In this document: one piece after another, positions 28,649 through 37,974 of the stretch
How positions within the stretch are numbered: position 1 is the first letter of the stretch
How the letters are laid out: every line of letters starts with the position of its first letter
Origin: Marinobacter daqiaonensis
Lineage (GTDB): Bacteria > Pseudomonadota > Gammaproteobacteria > Pseudomonadales > Oleiphilaceae
Direction: 5' to 3'
Length of the DNA: 64,000 bases
Assembly (NCBI RefSeq): GCF_900115285.1
Contig: NZ_FOYW01000004.1
Location: 107,463-171,462, forward strand
The notes under the pieces: model-generated
The model's database searches: none
Told to the model about the DNA's origin: nothing
Seen by the model: the letters and a program-made list of their open reading frames with translations, nothing else
Translations under genes and position numbers: made by a program

Positions 28649-28677
28649 TTGTAAAGGCTGGCAGGTTTTCGTACAAT
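28649..28677 (+). promoter_or_regulatory. Probable sigma-70 promoter of rplU-rpmA
   Basis: TTGTAA (28649-28654), 17-base spacer, TACAAT (28672-28677), with a GC-rich start region (CACGCGCCC), typical of growth-rate-controlled genes. Confidence 0.65.
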
Positions 28678-28688
28678 CACGCGCCCTA

Positions 28689-28769
28689 ACTCATCCCAAC
28701 CTGCGCTCCCTGCTATAGGGTTGCCAGAGCGCTTCCCTTAGAACCAGGTGGATAAGAGCAGGGATGGGT
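28689..28769 (+). promoter_or_regulatory. Folded rplU leader
   Basis: ACTCATCCC (28689-28697) can pair with GGGATGGGT (28761-28769) with one G-U, while CCCTGCT (28708-28714) can pair with the overlapping AGCAGGG (28757-28763). The two pairings compete. The leader ends about 20 bases before rplU, so L21 autoregulation is possible (inference). Confidence 0.4.
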
Positions 28770-28790
28770 CAATCGCGGAGAAGAGTACCT

Positions 28791-29102
28791 ATGTACGCAG
28801 TTATTGTTAGCGGTGGCAAGCAGCACCGTGTGAAGGAAGGCGAAACGCTGAAGCTGGAAAAGCTGGAAGTTGAAACCGGCGGTACCGTTGAGTTCGATCG
28901 CGTTCTGCTGCTTGGCAACGGCGATGACATCAAGGTGGGTGCACCGGTTGTGGATGGCGCCAAGGTGACTGCGGAAGTGGTCAGTCACGGCCGTCACGAC
29001 AAGATTCAGATCATCAAATTCCGTCGTCGCAAGCATTCCATGAAGCGTCAGGGCCACCGTCAGTGGTTTACTGAAGTAAAGATCACGGGTATCAAGGGCT
29101 GA
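28791..29102 (+). CDS. rplU: 50S ribosomal protein L21
   Basis: 103 aa, the exact length of E. coli L21, starting MYAVIVSGGKQHRV and ending with the KFRRRKHSMKRQGHRQWFT basic stretch that contacts 23S rRNA. ATG 28791 follows GGAGAAGAG. First gene of rplU-rpmA-obg. Confidence 0.98.
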   Translation: MYAVIVSGGKQHRVKEGETLKLEKLEVETGGTVEFDRVLLLGNGDDIKVGAPVVDGAKVTAEVVSHGRHDKIQIIKFRRRKHSMKRQGHRQWFTEVKITGIKG

Positions 29103-29138
29103 GGCCTTTGAATCACCCCTTAATTAAGGAGGCTGGTA

Positions 29139-29399
29139 ATGGCTCATAAAAAGGCAGCAGGTAGTACCCGTAACGGTCGCGATTCCGAGTCGAAACGACT
29201 TGGTGTGAAGCGCTTCGGTGGTGAAACTGTTTCTGCAGGCAGCATCATCGTTCGTCAGCGCGGTACCCGTTTCCACCCCGGTTCGAACGTTGGTCTGGGC
29301 AAGGACCATACCCTGTTTGCAACTGCAAACGGTCAGGTCAAGTTCGAGACCAAGGGTCCCGAAAACCGTAAGTTCGTGAGCATCGTACCAGCGGCATAA
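29139..29399 (+). CDS. rpmA: 50S ribosomal protein L27
   Basis: 86 aa beginning MAHKKAAGSTRNGRDS; the N-terminal tail reaches the peptidyl-transferase centre. The GTRFHPGSNVGLGKDHTLFA segment is diagnostic. AAGGAGG precedes ATG by 6 bases. Two large hairpins follow before obg. Confidence 0.98.
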   Translation: MAHKKAAGSTRNGRDSESKRLGVKRFGGETVSAGSIIVRQRGTRFHPGSNVGLGKDHTLFATANGQVKFETKGPENRKFVSIVPAA

Positions 29400-29414
29400 C
29401 TCGCGGCGATGTCC

Positions 29415-29442
29415 GGTTCTGATATCATTTGATATCAGGACC
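29415..29442 (+). other. 12-bp hairpin after rpmA
   Basis: GGTTCTGATATC (29415-29426) pairs with GATATCAGGACC (29431-29442) with one G-U around a 4-base ATTT loop. No T tract. It may define the 3' end or a processing site of the ribosomal mRNA. Confidence 0.55.
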
Positions 29443-29447
29443 AGCAG

Positions 29448-29524
29448 AAGCCCCGCATAGCTTCGAGGTTGTCTGCCCGGCTGAAGAGTCAGCCAGGCAG
29501 CCGCCAGAGCCTGCGGGGTTTTTT
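29448..29524 (+). terminator. Nested terminator between rpmA and obg
   Basis: AAGCCCCGCA (29448-29457) pairs with TGCGGGGTTT (29512-29521) and is followed by more T. It encloses a second stem CTGCC-C-GGCTGA (29473-29484) / TCAGCC-A-GGCAG (29489-29500) with an AGAG loop. It should lower obg expression relative to the ribosomal genes. Confidence 0.75.
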
Positions 29525-29555
29525 CGTTTATGCGCAGGGCGCAGAAGGTTGAAGC

Positions 29556-30752
29556 ATGAAATTTGTAGATGAAGCCACCATTATTGTGGAAGCGGGCAAG
29601 GGCGGCCATGGCTGCCTGAGTTTCCGAAGGGAAAAGTACGTTCCCAAGGGCGGTCCCGATGGTGGTGATGGTGGTGACGGTGGCTCTGTGTATCTTGAGG
29701 CTGATGATGCTCTTAATACCCTGATCGACTACCGCTTCCAGCGTAAGCACAAGGCCGAGAACGGGCAGCCTGGATCTGGTCGTAACTGTACCGGTACCAA
29801 AGGCGATGACCTGGTATTGCCTGTGCCCGTGGGAACCACCGTCGTTGATATGGATACCCACGAGGTGCTGGGGGATCTCACTCATGCTGGTGATCGCCTG
29901 AAAGTTGCCCAGGGTGGGTTCCATGGTCTGGGTAACACCCGCTTCAAGTCCTCGGTCAATCGGGCGCCCCGGCAGACCACCAAAGGCTCCGAAGGCGAAA
30001 CCCGAAATCTCAGGCTGGAGCTCAAGGTGCTGGCGGATGTGGGGTTGCTCGGCATGCCCAATGCCGGAAAGTCCACCTTTATCCGGTCAGTATCCGCTGC
30101 CCGGCCCAAGGTGGCTGATTATCCATTTACCACGCTGGTGCCGAACCTGGGTGTGGTGAAGGTTCAGGCTCACCAGAGCTTCGTAATTGCCGATATTCCC
30201 GGTCTTATTGAGGGTGCGGCAGAGGGTGCCGGCCTGGGCATCCGTTTCCTCAAGCATCTGGTGCGTACCCGGTTGCTGCTGCACCTTGTGGATGTGGCGC
30301 CCTACGACGAGTCCTCTCCTGCCGATGCCGTCCGCGCTATCGAGCATGAGCTTGAAAAGTTCAGTGAGACGCTGGCCAACCGCGACCGCTGGCTGGTCCT
30401 GAACAAGGTCGACATGGTGGCCGAGGAGGAGAGGGAGGCTCATTGCCAGGCCATCATCGACGATTTGGGGTGGCAGGGGCCGGTCTTCCGCATTTCCGCC
30501 ATTAGCGGCGAGGGTACAAAAGATCTGACCCAGGCGATAATGCGCTGGATTGAAGAACGGGCCCGAGAGGAGAAGGATAATCCGGAACTGGCCGAGAAGG
30601 AGGCGGAGCGCCGTCGCCAGATGGATGAAGAGGCCCGTGAGCGGATTCAGGAGGAGCGTGATGCCCGCCGCGCCGCCAGGCAGAACGAGGACGATGATGA
30701 TGACTTCGATGATGATGATTACGATGTCGAGGTTGTTTACGCTCCGGAATAA
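29556..30752 (+). CDS. obgE: Obg/CgtA GTPase
   Basis: Essential GTPase for late 50S assembly and stress signalling. 398 aa. Glycine-rich Obg fold (about 1-157), including GGDGGDGG. G domain: G1 GMPNAGKSTF (about 166-175), G2 TTLVPNLG, G3 DIPGLIEGAAEG (about 213), G4 NKVD (about 284), G5 SAISGEG. The C-terminus is not an OCT domain but a charged helix ending in a run of Asp (about 376-391), the proteobacterial form. Confidence 0.97.
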   Translation: MKFVDEATIIVEAGKGGHGCLSFRREKYVPKGGPDGGDGGDGGSVYLEADDALNTLIDYRFQRKHKAENGQPGSGRNCTGTKGDDLVLPVPVGTTVVDMDTHEVLGDLTHAGDRLKVAQGGFHGLGNTRFKSSVNRAPRQTTKGSEGETRNLRLELKVLADVGLLGMPNAGKSTFIRSVSAARPKVADYPFTTLVPNLGVVKVQAHQSFVIADIPGLIEGAAEGAGLGIRFLKHLVRTRLLLHLVDVAPYDESSPADAVRAIEHELEKFSETLANRDRWLVLNKVDMVAEEEREAHCQAIIDDLGWQGPVFRISAISGEGTKDLTQAIMRWIEERAREEKDNPELAEKEAERRRQMDEEARERIQEERDARRAARQNEDDDDDFDDDDYDVEVVYAPE

Positions 30753-30796
30753 TCCCCAGCCCCGGTAAGGGGCGCAGCAGGACAGATGCGCAGACG

Positions 30797-31921
30797 ATGA
30801 GTGAACGCTTGCAGGTGCGCCGGGCCCGGCGACTGGTGATCAAGATTGGCAGTGCTCTTTTGACCAACGATGGCCGGGGGCTGGATGTGCCTGCTTTGGC
30901 GGGCTGGGTCGATCAGATGGCTGAACTGATCCGCGCCGGCGTGGAGCTGGTGGTGGTATCGTCGGGCTCCGTAGCGGAGGGTATGACCCGGCTGGGCTGG
31001 AGTCGCCGGCCCGAACACCTGCACGAGCTGCAGGCGGCAGCAGCAGTGGGGCAGATGGGGTTGGTGCAGACCTGGGAGGCGCAGTTCCGGCGCCACGATA
31101 TCCACGCCGCACAGATTCTGCTTACCCATGACGACCTCTCTGATCGCAAGCGTTACCTTAACGCCCGCAGCACCCTGCGCACCCTGCTGGATTTTGGCGT
31201 TATTCCCATTGTGAATGAGAACGACACCGTCGTTACCGACGAAATCCGGTTTGGTGACAACGACACCCTCGGGGCCCTGGTGAGCAACCTGATTGAAGCG
31301 GACGGCCTGATCATTCTCACGGACCAGGATGGCCTGTTCAACAAGGATCCCCGCAAAAGCGCCGATGCTGCCTTGATTACCGAGCGCAAGGCAGGCGATC
31401 CCGAGCTTGACGTCATGGCCGGGGGCGGGGCCGGTGTGCTCGGTCGGGGAGGTATGCAGACCAAGCTTCGGGCAGCGCGGCTGGCGGCCCGGTCAGGCGC
31501 GTTTACCGTTATTGTGGGTGGTCGGATCGACCAGGTGGTTATTCGGTTGCGTACCGGAGAGGCTCTCGGGACGTTGCTGCTGCCTGAGCAGGGTCGGATT
31601 GCGGCACGCAAGCAATGGCTGGCCAGTCACCTCCAGACCCGGGGTCGGCTCACGGTCGATGCCGGGGCCGTTCATGTCCTGTGCAGGGGTGGGCGCAGTC
31701 TGTTGCCGGTCGGTGTGAGGGACGTGGCGGGTCAGTTCCGTCGCGGCGAGATGGTGTCCTGTGTGGACGAGTCGGGCAGGGAGGTTGCCCGCGGACTGGT
31801 GAATTACGACGCTGAGGAGGCTCGCGCCATTGCGGGGCACGCCAGCGACCGGATTGTGGAAGTGCTGGGCTACGTGTCCGACGAGGAAATGATTCATCGG
31901 GACAATCTGGTGCTGGTCTGA
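30797..31921 (+). CDS. proB: Glutamate 5-kinase
   Basis: First step of proline synthesis: phosphorylates the gamma-carboxyl of glutamate. 374 aa. N-terminal amino-acid kinase domain (about 10-250) with KIGSALLT, VVSSGSVAEGM, NENDTV and GRGGMQTKLRAA; C-terminal PUA domain (about 283-365). Forty-four bases after obg, as in Pseudomonas. Confidence 0.96.
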   Translation: MSERLQVRRARRLVIKIGSALLTNDGRGLDVPALAGWVDQMAELIRAGVELVVVSSGSVAEGMTRLGWSRRPEHLHELQAAAAVGQMGLVQTWEAQFRRHDIHAAQILLTHDDLSDRKRYLNARSTLRTLLDFGVIPIVNENDTVVTDEIRFGDNDTLGALVSNLIEADGLIILTDQDGLFNKDPRKSADAALITERKAGDPELDVMAGGGAGVLGRGGMQTKLRAARLAARSGAFTVIVGGRIDQVVIRLRTGEALGTLLLPEQGRIAARKQWLASHLQTRGRLTVDAGAVHVLCRGGRSLLPVGVRDVAGQFRRGEMVSCVDESGREVARGLVNYDAEEARAIAGHASDRIVEVLGYVSDEEMIHRDNLVLV

Positions 31922-31949
31922 CTGTCGCGCAAGCGCAGTTCCGGCAATA

Positions 31950-31977
31950 AAAAACCCCGCTCTCAGGCGGGGTTTTT
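31950..31977. terminator. Bidirectional terminator between proB and rpsT
   Basis: AAAAACCCCGC (31950-31960) pairs perfectly with GCGGGGTTTTT (31967-31977) around a 6-base loop. T runs on both strands serve the convergent genes. Confidence 0.92.
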
Positions 31978-31998
31978 AGTGTCGCTGACGGCCGGGAT

Positions 31999-32265
31999 TC
32001 AGGCCTTAAGGGACTTGATCTTGGCGGTCAGGCGGCTCTTATGGCGTGCCACCTTGTTCTTGGCGAAGATGCCCTTGTTGACCATGCTGTCCAGAACCGG
32101 CTGAGCCTGCTTGAATGCAGCCTGGGCTTCTTCATAGTTGCCGGATTCAATCTTGGACTGAACCTTTTTCATGTAAGTGCGTGCCATGGAACGCAGGCTG
32201 GCGTTGTGCTTGCGGTTCTTCTCGTTCTGACGTGCGCGCTTCTTGGCTTGCGGGGTATTTGCCAC
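31999..32265 (-). CDS. rpsT: 30S ribosomal protein S20
   Basis: 88 aa, helical and Lys/Arg-rich: ANTPQAKKRARQNEKNRKHN at the N-terminus and KNKVARHKSRLTAKI near the end. The start is GTG (minus strand, 32265) with AGGAG six bases upstream; an upstream ATG frame would add unrelated sequence. A weak start is common for rpsT, which is translationally autoregulated. Confidence 0.96.
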   Translation of the reverse strand: MANTPQAKKRARQNEKNRKHNASLRSMARTYMKKVQSKIESGNYEEAQAAFKQAQPVLDSMVNKGIFAKNKVARHKSRLTAKIKSLKA

Positions 32266-32506
32266 CGTGTAACTCCTGAAAAAAACTGAATGAAAATCTG
32301 GGTTCGTTGAGGGCTGCCTTCCCCGACTGTTTTCCCGGAGTACGGACCCTGCGATCGTAGCCGCGCCTACTGCTCTCGGCGCGTCAAAATAAATGACGCG
32401 GAATGATGCCCTCAACGGGCCTCGATGTCAAGTCTGAGGCCGGCTTCACCGCGGCCCGGAGGGCTGTGATAAACTCCCGCGACACTCGCCACAGGAAGCG
32501 GTCCGA

Positions 32507-34087
32507 ATGAGCCAGCCGGAAAACCGGGAAGCCCCAGAAAAAGCGTTGCCCAAAGCGCCGGGTCTGCTGCGCTCATCCGGTCTTGTCGGAATGATGACCA
32601 TGCTGTCCCGGGTGCTTGGCCTGGTGCGGGACATGGTGATTGCCCGGTATTTTGGCGCCGGCGCCGGCGCCGATGCCTTTTTCGTGGCCTTCAAGATCCC
32701 CAATTTTCTGCGCCGATTATTCGCCGAGGGGGCCTTTGCCCAGGCTTTTGTTCCGGTGCTTTCGTCTTATCGCCAGCAGGGCGACCTTAAAAGCGTCCAG
32801 GGCCTGGTTAATGCAGTCGCCGGCTCCCTGGGGGTGATTCTGCTGGCGGTCACCCTGGTGGCAATGGCCGGGTCGCCGGTGCTGACTGCGGTATTCGCGC
32901 CAGGCTTCGTTGATGACGAGGTCAAATTCGGCCTCGCCAGCGAGATGCTGCGGATCACCTTTCCTTATCTTCTGCTGATCTCACTGACCGCCTTTGCGGG
33001 CGGAATTCTCAACAGCTACGACCGCTTTGCGGTGCCGGCCTTCACCCCGGTACTGCTTAACCTGACCCTGATCAGTGCGGCCATTTTCATGACACCCCTG
33101 ATGGAGGAGCCTGTCATGGCCCTGGCCTGGGGCGTGTTTATCGCCGGTGCCCTGCAGCTGTTCTTTCAGCTGCCGTTTCTGATGAGGCTGGGATTGCTGC
33201 CGCGGCCCCGGGTGGATTACCGTCACGAAGGGGTCAAGCGAATCCTGGCTTTGATGGCGCCAGCGCTGTTCGGGGTCTCGGTGAGTCAGATCAACCTGCT
33301 GCTGGATACGGTACTGGCCTCCTTTCTCCAGACCGGCAGCGTATCCTGGCTCTACTATTCAGACCGGCTGGCGGAGCTGCCCCTTGGCGTATTCGGTATC
33401 GCCATTGGCACGGTGATCCTGCCCAACCTTTCCCGTAAGCATGCGGCAGCGTCGAAAGAGGAGTTCGCGACCACGATCGACTGGGCCATCCGGCTGGTGA
33501 TGCTGATCGGTGTGCCTGCCGCCCTTGCCCTGTCGTTGCTGGCCGAACCGCTGATCGCCACGCTGTTCCATTATGGTGAAGTAACCGACCGGGACGTGGT
33601 CATGGCTGGCCAGAGCCTTCGCGCCTATTCCGCTGGCTTGCTGGCCTTCATGCTGATCAAGGTGCTGGCACCGGGGTATTTCGCGAGGGAGGATACCCGC
33701 ACCCCGGTCAAGATCGGGATCATCGCGATGGTCGCCAACATGGTCATGAACCTTGCGCTCATTCTGCCACTTGCCCATGCGGGGCTGGCCCTGGCTACCT
33801 CGCTGTCGGCCTGGCTCAACGCCATGTTGCTGTGGCGGGGGCTGGCAAAGGACGGTGCCTGGAAGGCCCAGGCCGGCACGTTGCGCTTCTATCTCCAACT
33901 GCTGGTGGCCAATGGGGCGCTGGCAGGAGTGATCATCTTGCTCAGCAACCCGGCCGGTGCCTGGCTGGAGGCAGGTGGCATGACCCGCGCTGCTGATATG
34001 GCAACCCTGGTTCTCGCCGGGGTGGTGGTTTATTTCCTGGCGCTGGCCCTGGTAGGGGTGAGGGTAAGACATTTCCGCCGCCAATAG
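32507..34087 (+). CDS. murJ: Lipid II flippase MurJ
   Basis: Flips lipid-linked peptidoglycan precursor across the inner membrane. 526 aa, MATE-like with about 14 transmembrane helices. Characteristic N-terminal SLVGMMTMLSRVLGLVRD-type segment (here SGLVGMMTMLSRVLGLVRD), GAGADAFFVAFKIPNFLRRL and FAEGAFAQAFVPVL. Divergent from rpsT and followed by ribF, as in Pseudomonas. Confidence 0.96.
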   Translation: MSQPENREAPEKALPKAPGLLRSSGLVGMMTMLSRVLGLVRDMVIARYFGAGAGADAFFVAFKIPNFLRRLFAEGAFAQAFVPVLSSYRQQGDLKSVQGLVNAVAGSLGVILLAVTLVAMAGSPVLTAVFAPGFVDDEVKFGLASEMLRITFPYLLLISLTAFAGGILNSYDRFAVPAFTPVLLNLTLISAAIFMTPLMEEPVMALAWGVFIAGALQLFFQLPFLMRLGLLPRPRVDYRHEGVKRILALMAPALFGVSVSQINLLLDTVLASFLQTGSVSWLYYSDRLAELPLGVFGIAIGTVILPNLSRKHAAASKEEFATTIDWAIRLVMLIGVPAALALSLLAEPLIATLFHYGEVTDRDVVMAGQSLRAYSAGLLAFMLIKVLAPGYFAREDTRTPVKIGIIAMVANMVMNLALILPLAHAGLALATSLSAWLNAMLLWRGLAKDGAWKAQAGTLRFYLQLLVANGALAGVIILLSNPAGAWLEAGGMTRAADMATLVLAGVVVYFLALALVGVRVRHFRRQ

Positions 34088-34159
34088 GTTATAATCGCGC
34101 GTTTTCTCACCGGCGACCTGGGTTGCTGGCAAGCTGTCAACAGAGGGTTCGCAGTACAC

Positions 34160-35131
34160 ATGCGTCTGATCCGGGGGCTGACCAACCTCAAGCTGCTGTC
34201 CCAGCAGAAAAATTCCGTTCTTTCCCGGGGTTGTGTGGCAACTGTGGGTAATTTTGACGGTGTTCACCTGGGGCATCAGACCATCCTTGAGCAAGTAAAG
34301 GAAAAAGCCCGGGAACTGGACCTGCCTTCGGTGGTCATGGTTTTCGAGCCTCAGCCGCGGGAGTTTTTCCAGGGGGACGAAGCGCCCCCCCGCCTGACCG
34401 GCTTTCGCCAGAAATTCGAGACCCTGCTGGCCAACGGCGTGGACCTGGTGTTGTGCCTGAAATTCGATGAAACCTTTCGCAGTTATTCCGGCATGGGGTT
34501 TATCGACGACGTGCTGATCGATGGCCTGAACGTTCGTCACCTGGTGGTGGGGGATGATTTCCGTTTTGGCTGTGACCGGGCCGGTGATTTCCGGTTGCTG
34601 GAGCAGGTCGGGGGGCAGTCAGGGTTTACGGTTGAAAACACCCGTACCGTCGCCGTCGACGGCGAACGGGTCAGCAGTACCCGGGTCCGCAAGGCACTGA
34701 TGGACAATCAGCTGGAGCTCGCCGAGCGTCTGCTGGGGCGACCCTATGCCATCCGCGGCCGGGTTGTGCACGGCCGTGAGCTGGGGCGTCAGATCGGTGC
34801 CCGCACCGCCAATATCCTGCTGGGACGGCTTGCTCCGTTGCGGGGCGTCTACGTGGTGGCAGTGACGCTGCCCGACGGGGAGCGCCGGGACGGAGTAGCC
34901 AATATCGGCCTCAGGCCTACGGTGGACGGGCGTCAGCCATCCCTGGAAGTGCACCTGTTTGACTTTGCTGGCACACTTTATGGCCAGCGCATTGAGGTCG
35001 TGTTCCGTCACCCGCTGCGGGACGAGATCAAGTTTGATTCCATTGAAGAACTCAAAGACCAGATTGCCCGGGACTTCCGTGATGCCCGGGCATGGATTGC
35101 CGACCACGGCACGGTCGCCAACCAACACTGA
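34160..35131 (+). CDS. ribF: Bifunctional riboflavin kinase / FAD synthetase
   Basis: Converts riboflavin to FMN and FAD. 323 aa. N-terminal nucleotidyltransferase domain with VATVGNFDGVHLGHQ (about 27-41) and the STRVRKAL segment; C-terminal riboflavin kinase domain (about 185-315) with GARTANI, GVYVVAV and YGQRIEVVF. Ten bases before ileS, in the conserved murJ-ribF-ileS-lspA order. Confidence 0.97.
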   Translation: MRLIRGLTNLKLLSQQKNSVLSRGCVATVGNFDGVHLGHQTILEQVKEKARELDLPSVVMVFEPQPREFFQGDEAPPRLTGFRQKFETLLANGVDLVLCLKFDETFRSYSGMGFIDDVLIDGLNVRHLVVGDDFRFGCDRAGDFRLLEQVGGQSGFTVENTRTVAVDGERVSSTRVRKALMDNQLELAERLLGRPYAIRGRVVHGRELGRQIGARTANILLGRLAPLRGVYVVAVTLPDGERRDGVANIGLRPTVDGRQPSLEVHLFDFAGTLYGQRIEVVFRHPLRDEIKFDSIEELKDQIARDFRDARAWIADHGTVANQH

Positions 35132-35141
35132 CCGAGAGACT

Positions 35142-37961
35142 ATGAGCGACTACAAGCACACCCTGAATCTGCCTGAAACCGCCTTTCCCATGCGCGGTAA
35201 CCTGGCCAAGCGCGAGCCGGACATGCTCGCCCGCTGGCAGGAGATGGACGTCTACGGCAACCTGCGGAAGCAGCGTGAGGGCCGGGACAAGTTCATTCTT
35301 CACGATGGCCCTCCCTACGCCAACGGCAGCATTCACATCGGTCATGCGGTCAACAAGATTCTCAAGGACATGATCGTCAAGTCCCGCAGCTTCATGGGCT
35401 ACGACGCGCCTTATGTTCCCGGGTGGGACTGCCATGGCCTGCCCATCGAGCACAAGGTGGAACAGGAAATCGGCAAGGCGGGCGTCAAGGTGGACTACAA
35501 GACTTTCCGCCAGGCCTGCCGCGACTATGCCACCAAGCAGATCGAAGGTCAGAAAACCGACTTCATCCGTCTTGGGGTCATGGGTGAGTGGGAAAAGCCC
35601 TACCTGACCATGGATCCGAAGGTGGAAGCGGGTATCGTCCGTGCCCTGGGCAAGATCGTTGCCAAGGGACACCTGGTGCGGGGCTACAAGCCGGTCTACT
35701 GGAGTGTGGTCGGGCAGTCCGCCCTGGCCGAGGCCGAGGTGGAGTACCAGGACAAGACCTCCACCCAGATCGACGTGCGCTTCACCGCCGTGGACCAGGA
35801 CAAGGCCCTCGCCGCTTTTGGAGCGGAGCAGGGCGAAGGCGATGTCTCGGTGGTGATCTGGACCACCACCCCCTGGACCATCCCCGCCAACCAGGCTGTC
35901 TCTCTCCATGGCGATCTGGCATACGCGCTGGTACAGACCAACGTGGGCCGGGGCCCGGAGCGGATGATCCTGGCAGCGGATATGGTGGACGGTATCATGA
36001 GCCGGTGGGGCGTGGACCAGTACGAGGTGCTGGGCACATGTGCCGGTGCCGATCTGGAGCGCCTTCAGCTACATCATCCGGTTTATGACCGGCAGGTGCC
36101 GGTCATTCTCGGTGAGCACGTCTCCACAGACGCCGGTACCGGTGCGGTGCACACCGCTCCGGACCACGGCATGGAAGATTTCGAAGTGGGCAAGGCCTAC
36201 GGTATCGGCACCATCAATCTGGTTCAGGCCGACGGCACCTACACCCAGGCCGCAGGCGAATTTGCCGGCATTCACGTCTACAAGGCGGACGAGCCAATCT
36301 GCGCCGCTCTCGAGCGGGAAGGCAAGCTGGTGCGCTCGGAAAAATTTCAGCACAGCTATCCCCATTGCTGGCGGACCAAGACCCCGTTGATCTACCGGGC
36401 GACACCGCAATGGTTCATCAGCATGGAGAAAGAGAACCTCCGCACCGACGCCCTCGAAGCCATCAAGGGCGTGCGCTGGGTGCCGGCCTGGGGCCAGAAC
36501 CGTATCGAGGCCATGTTCCAGCAGAGTCCGGACTGGTGTATCTCCCGCCAGCGGACCTGGGGCGTGCCCATCACACTGTTCATCCACAAGGAAACCCAGG
36601 ACCTGCACCCGGATACCCAGGCGCTGATCGAAAAGGTTGCCCAGGCGGTCGAGAAGGGCGGCATAGATGCGTGGTACGAAATCGAGACCGCAGAGCTGCT
36701 GGGTGATGACGCGGACAACTACGACAAAGTGACCGACACCCTGGACGTATGGTTCGACTCGGGCGTCACCCATGAGTCCGTATTGCGCCCGCGGCCGGAG
36801 CTGGGGCAGTTTCCGGCGGATCTGTACCTGGAGGGATCAGACCAGCACCGCGGCTGGTTCCAGTCCTCCCTCAAGACCTCCATCGCCATGAACGGCGTGG
36901 CGCCGTACCGCCAGGTGCTGACCCACGGCTTCACTGTGGACGGCAAGGGCCGCAAGATGTCCAAGTCCCTGGGCAACGTGATTGCGCCCCAGGAAGTGAT
37001 GAACGAGCTGGGTGCGGATATCCTGCGGCTGTGGGTATCCGCCACCGATTACAGCGGCGAGATGACGGTGTCCAAGGACATCCTCAAGCAGACTGCCGAC
37101 GGCTACCGCCGGATCCGCAATACCGCCCGTTTTCTGCTCAGCAACCTGACCGGGTTCGAGCCGGACCAGCACACGGTGGCGCCCGAGGATATGATCGCCC
37201 TGGATCGCTGGATGGTGGACCGTACCCTGCAGCTGCAACAGGAGCTGAATGAGGACTACGGCAACTACGCCTTCCTGAGGATCTACCAGAAGGTCTATAA
37301 CTTCTGTGAAGCGACACTGGGTGGCTTCTACCTGGATATCATCAAGGATCGTCAGTACACCACGCCGGCGGACAGCCTGGCCCGGCGTTCCTGCCAGACC
37401 GCGCTCTTTCATGTCGCAGAAGCGCTGGTCCGCTGGATCGCGCCGATTCTCAGCTTCACCGCGGACGAAATCTGGCAGCACCTGCCAGGCAAGCGCAGCG
37501 ATACGGTATTCTACGAGACCTGGTACGACGGCCTGACCGCGCTTCCGGAGGACTCGGAGCTGGGTCGCGAATACTGGCGGGAGATCTACAGCGTTAAGGA
37601 AGCGGTTAACAAGCGTCTGGAAGAGGCCCGGGGCCGTGGGGAGATCAAGGGCTCCCTCAGCGCCGAAGTCACGCTTTACTGCGAAGGTGCGCTGGCCGAG
37701 AAACTGCAGCACCTTGGAGATGAGCTCCGCTTTGTGCTGATCACCTCCGAAGCCACTGTGAAGCCGGTCAGCGAGGCGGATGGCGCCGAGCAGACGGCCC
37801 ATGAGGGCCTGATGGTGAAGGTTACGCCTGCGGTCCATGACAAGTGCGAGCGCTGCTGGCACCACCGGGCCGATGTGGGTCAGCACGAAAAATACAGTGA
37901 CCTTTGCGGCCGCTGCGTGACCAACGTGGAAGGGCCGGGCGAAACCCGGGCCTTCGCCTGA
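35142..37961 (+). CDS. ileS: Isoleucyl-tRNA synthetase
   Basis: 939 aa class-I synthetase. HIGH motif in GSIHIGHAVNK (about 59-69), the CP1 editing domain (about 190-400) with VIWTTTPWTIPAN and the GTGAVHTAPDHG segment, and KMSKS in GRKMSKSLGN (about 604-613). The C-terminal zinc finger has CERCW and CGRC. ATG 35142 is chosen because MSDYKHTLNLPET is the conserved start; the frame is open further upstream. Confidence 0.98.
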   Translation: MSDYKHTLNLPETAFPMRGNLAKREPDMLARWQEMDVYGNLRKQREGRDKFILHDGPPYANGSIHIGHAVNKILKDMIVKSRSFMGYDAPYVPGWDCHGLPIEHKVEQEIGKAGVKVDYKTFRQACRDYATKQIEGQKTDFIRLGVMGEWEKPYLTMDPKVEAGIVRALGKIVAKGHLVRGYKPVYWSVVGQSALAEAEVEYQDKTSTQIDVRFTAVDQDKALAAFGAEQGEGDVSVVIWTTTPWTIPANQAVSLHGDLAYALVQTNVGRGPERMILAADMVDGIMSRWGVDQYEVLGTCAGADLERLQLHHPVYDRQVPVILGEHVSTDAGTGAVHTAPDHGMEDFEVGKAYGIGTINLVQADGTYTQAAGEFAGIHVYKADEPICAALEREGKLVRSEKFQHSYPHCWRTKTPLIYRATPQWFISMEKENLRTDALEAIKGVRWVPAWGQNRIEAMFQQSPDWCISRQRTWGVPITLFIHKETQDLHPDTQALIEKVAQAVEKGGIDAWYEIETAELLGDDADNYDKVTDTLDVWFDSGVTHESVLRPRPELGQFPADLYLEGSDQHRGWFQSSLKTSIAMNGVAPYRQVLTHGFTVDGKGRKMSKSLGNVIAPQEVMNELGADILRLWVSATDYSGEMTVSKDILKQTADGYRRIRNTARFLLSNLTGFEPDQHTVAPEDMIALDRWMVDRTLQLQQELNEDYGNYAFLRIYQKVYNFCEATLGGFYLDIIKDRQYTTPADSLARRSCQTALFHVAEALVRWIAPILSFTADEIWQHLPGKRSDTVFYETWYDGLTALPEDSELGREYWREIYSVKEAVNKRLEEARGRGEIKGSLSAEVTLYCEGALAEKLQHLGDELRFVLITSEATVKPVSEADGAEQTAHEGLMVKVTPAVHDKCERCWHHRADVGQHEKYSDLCGRCVTNVEGPGETRAFA

Positions 37962-37974
37962 GGAACCCGGCGGG

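Noticed and set aside
32041..32289. Plus-strand frame opposite rpsT
   Set aside because: Antisense of the S20 gene, low plausibility as a protein.
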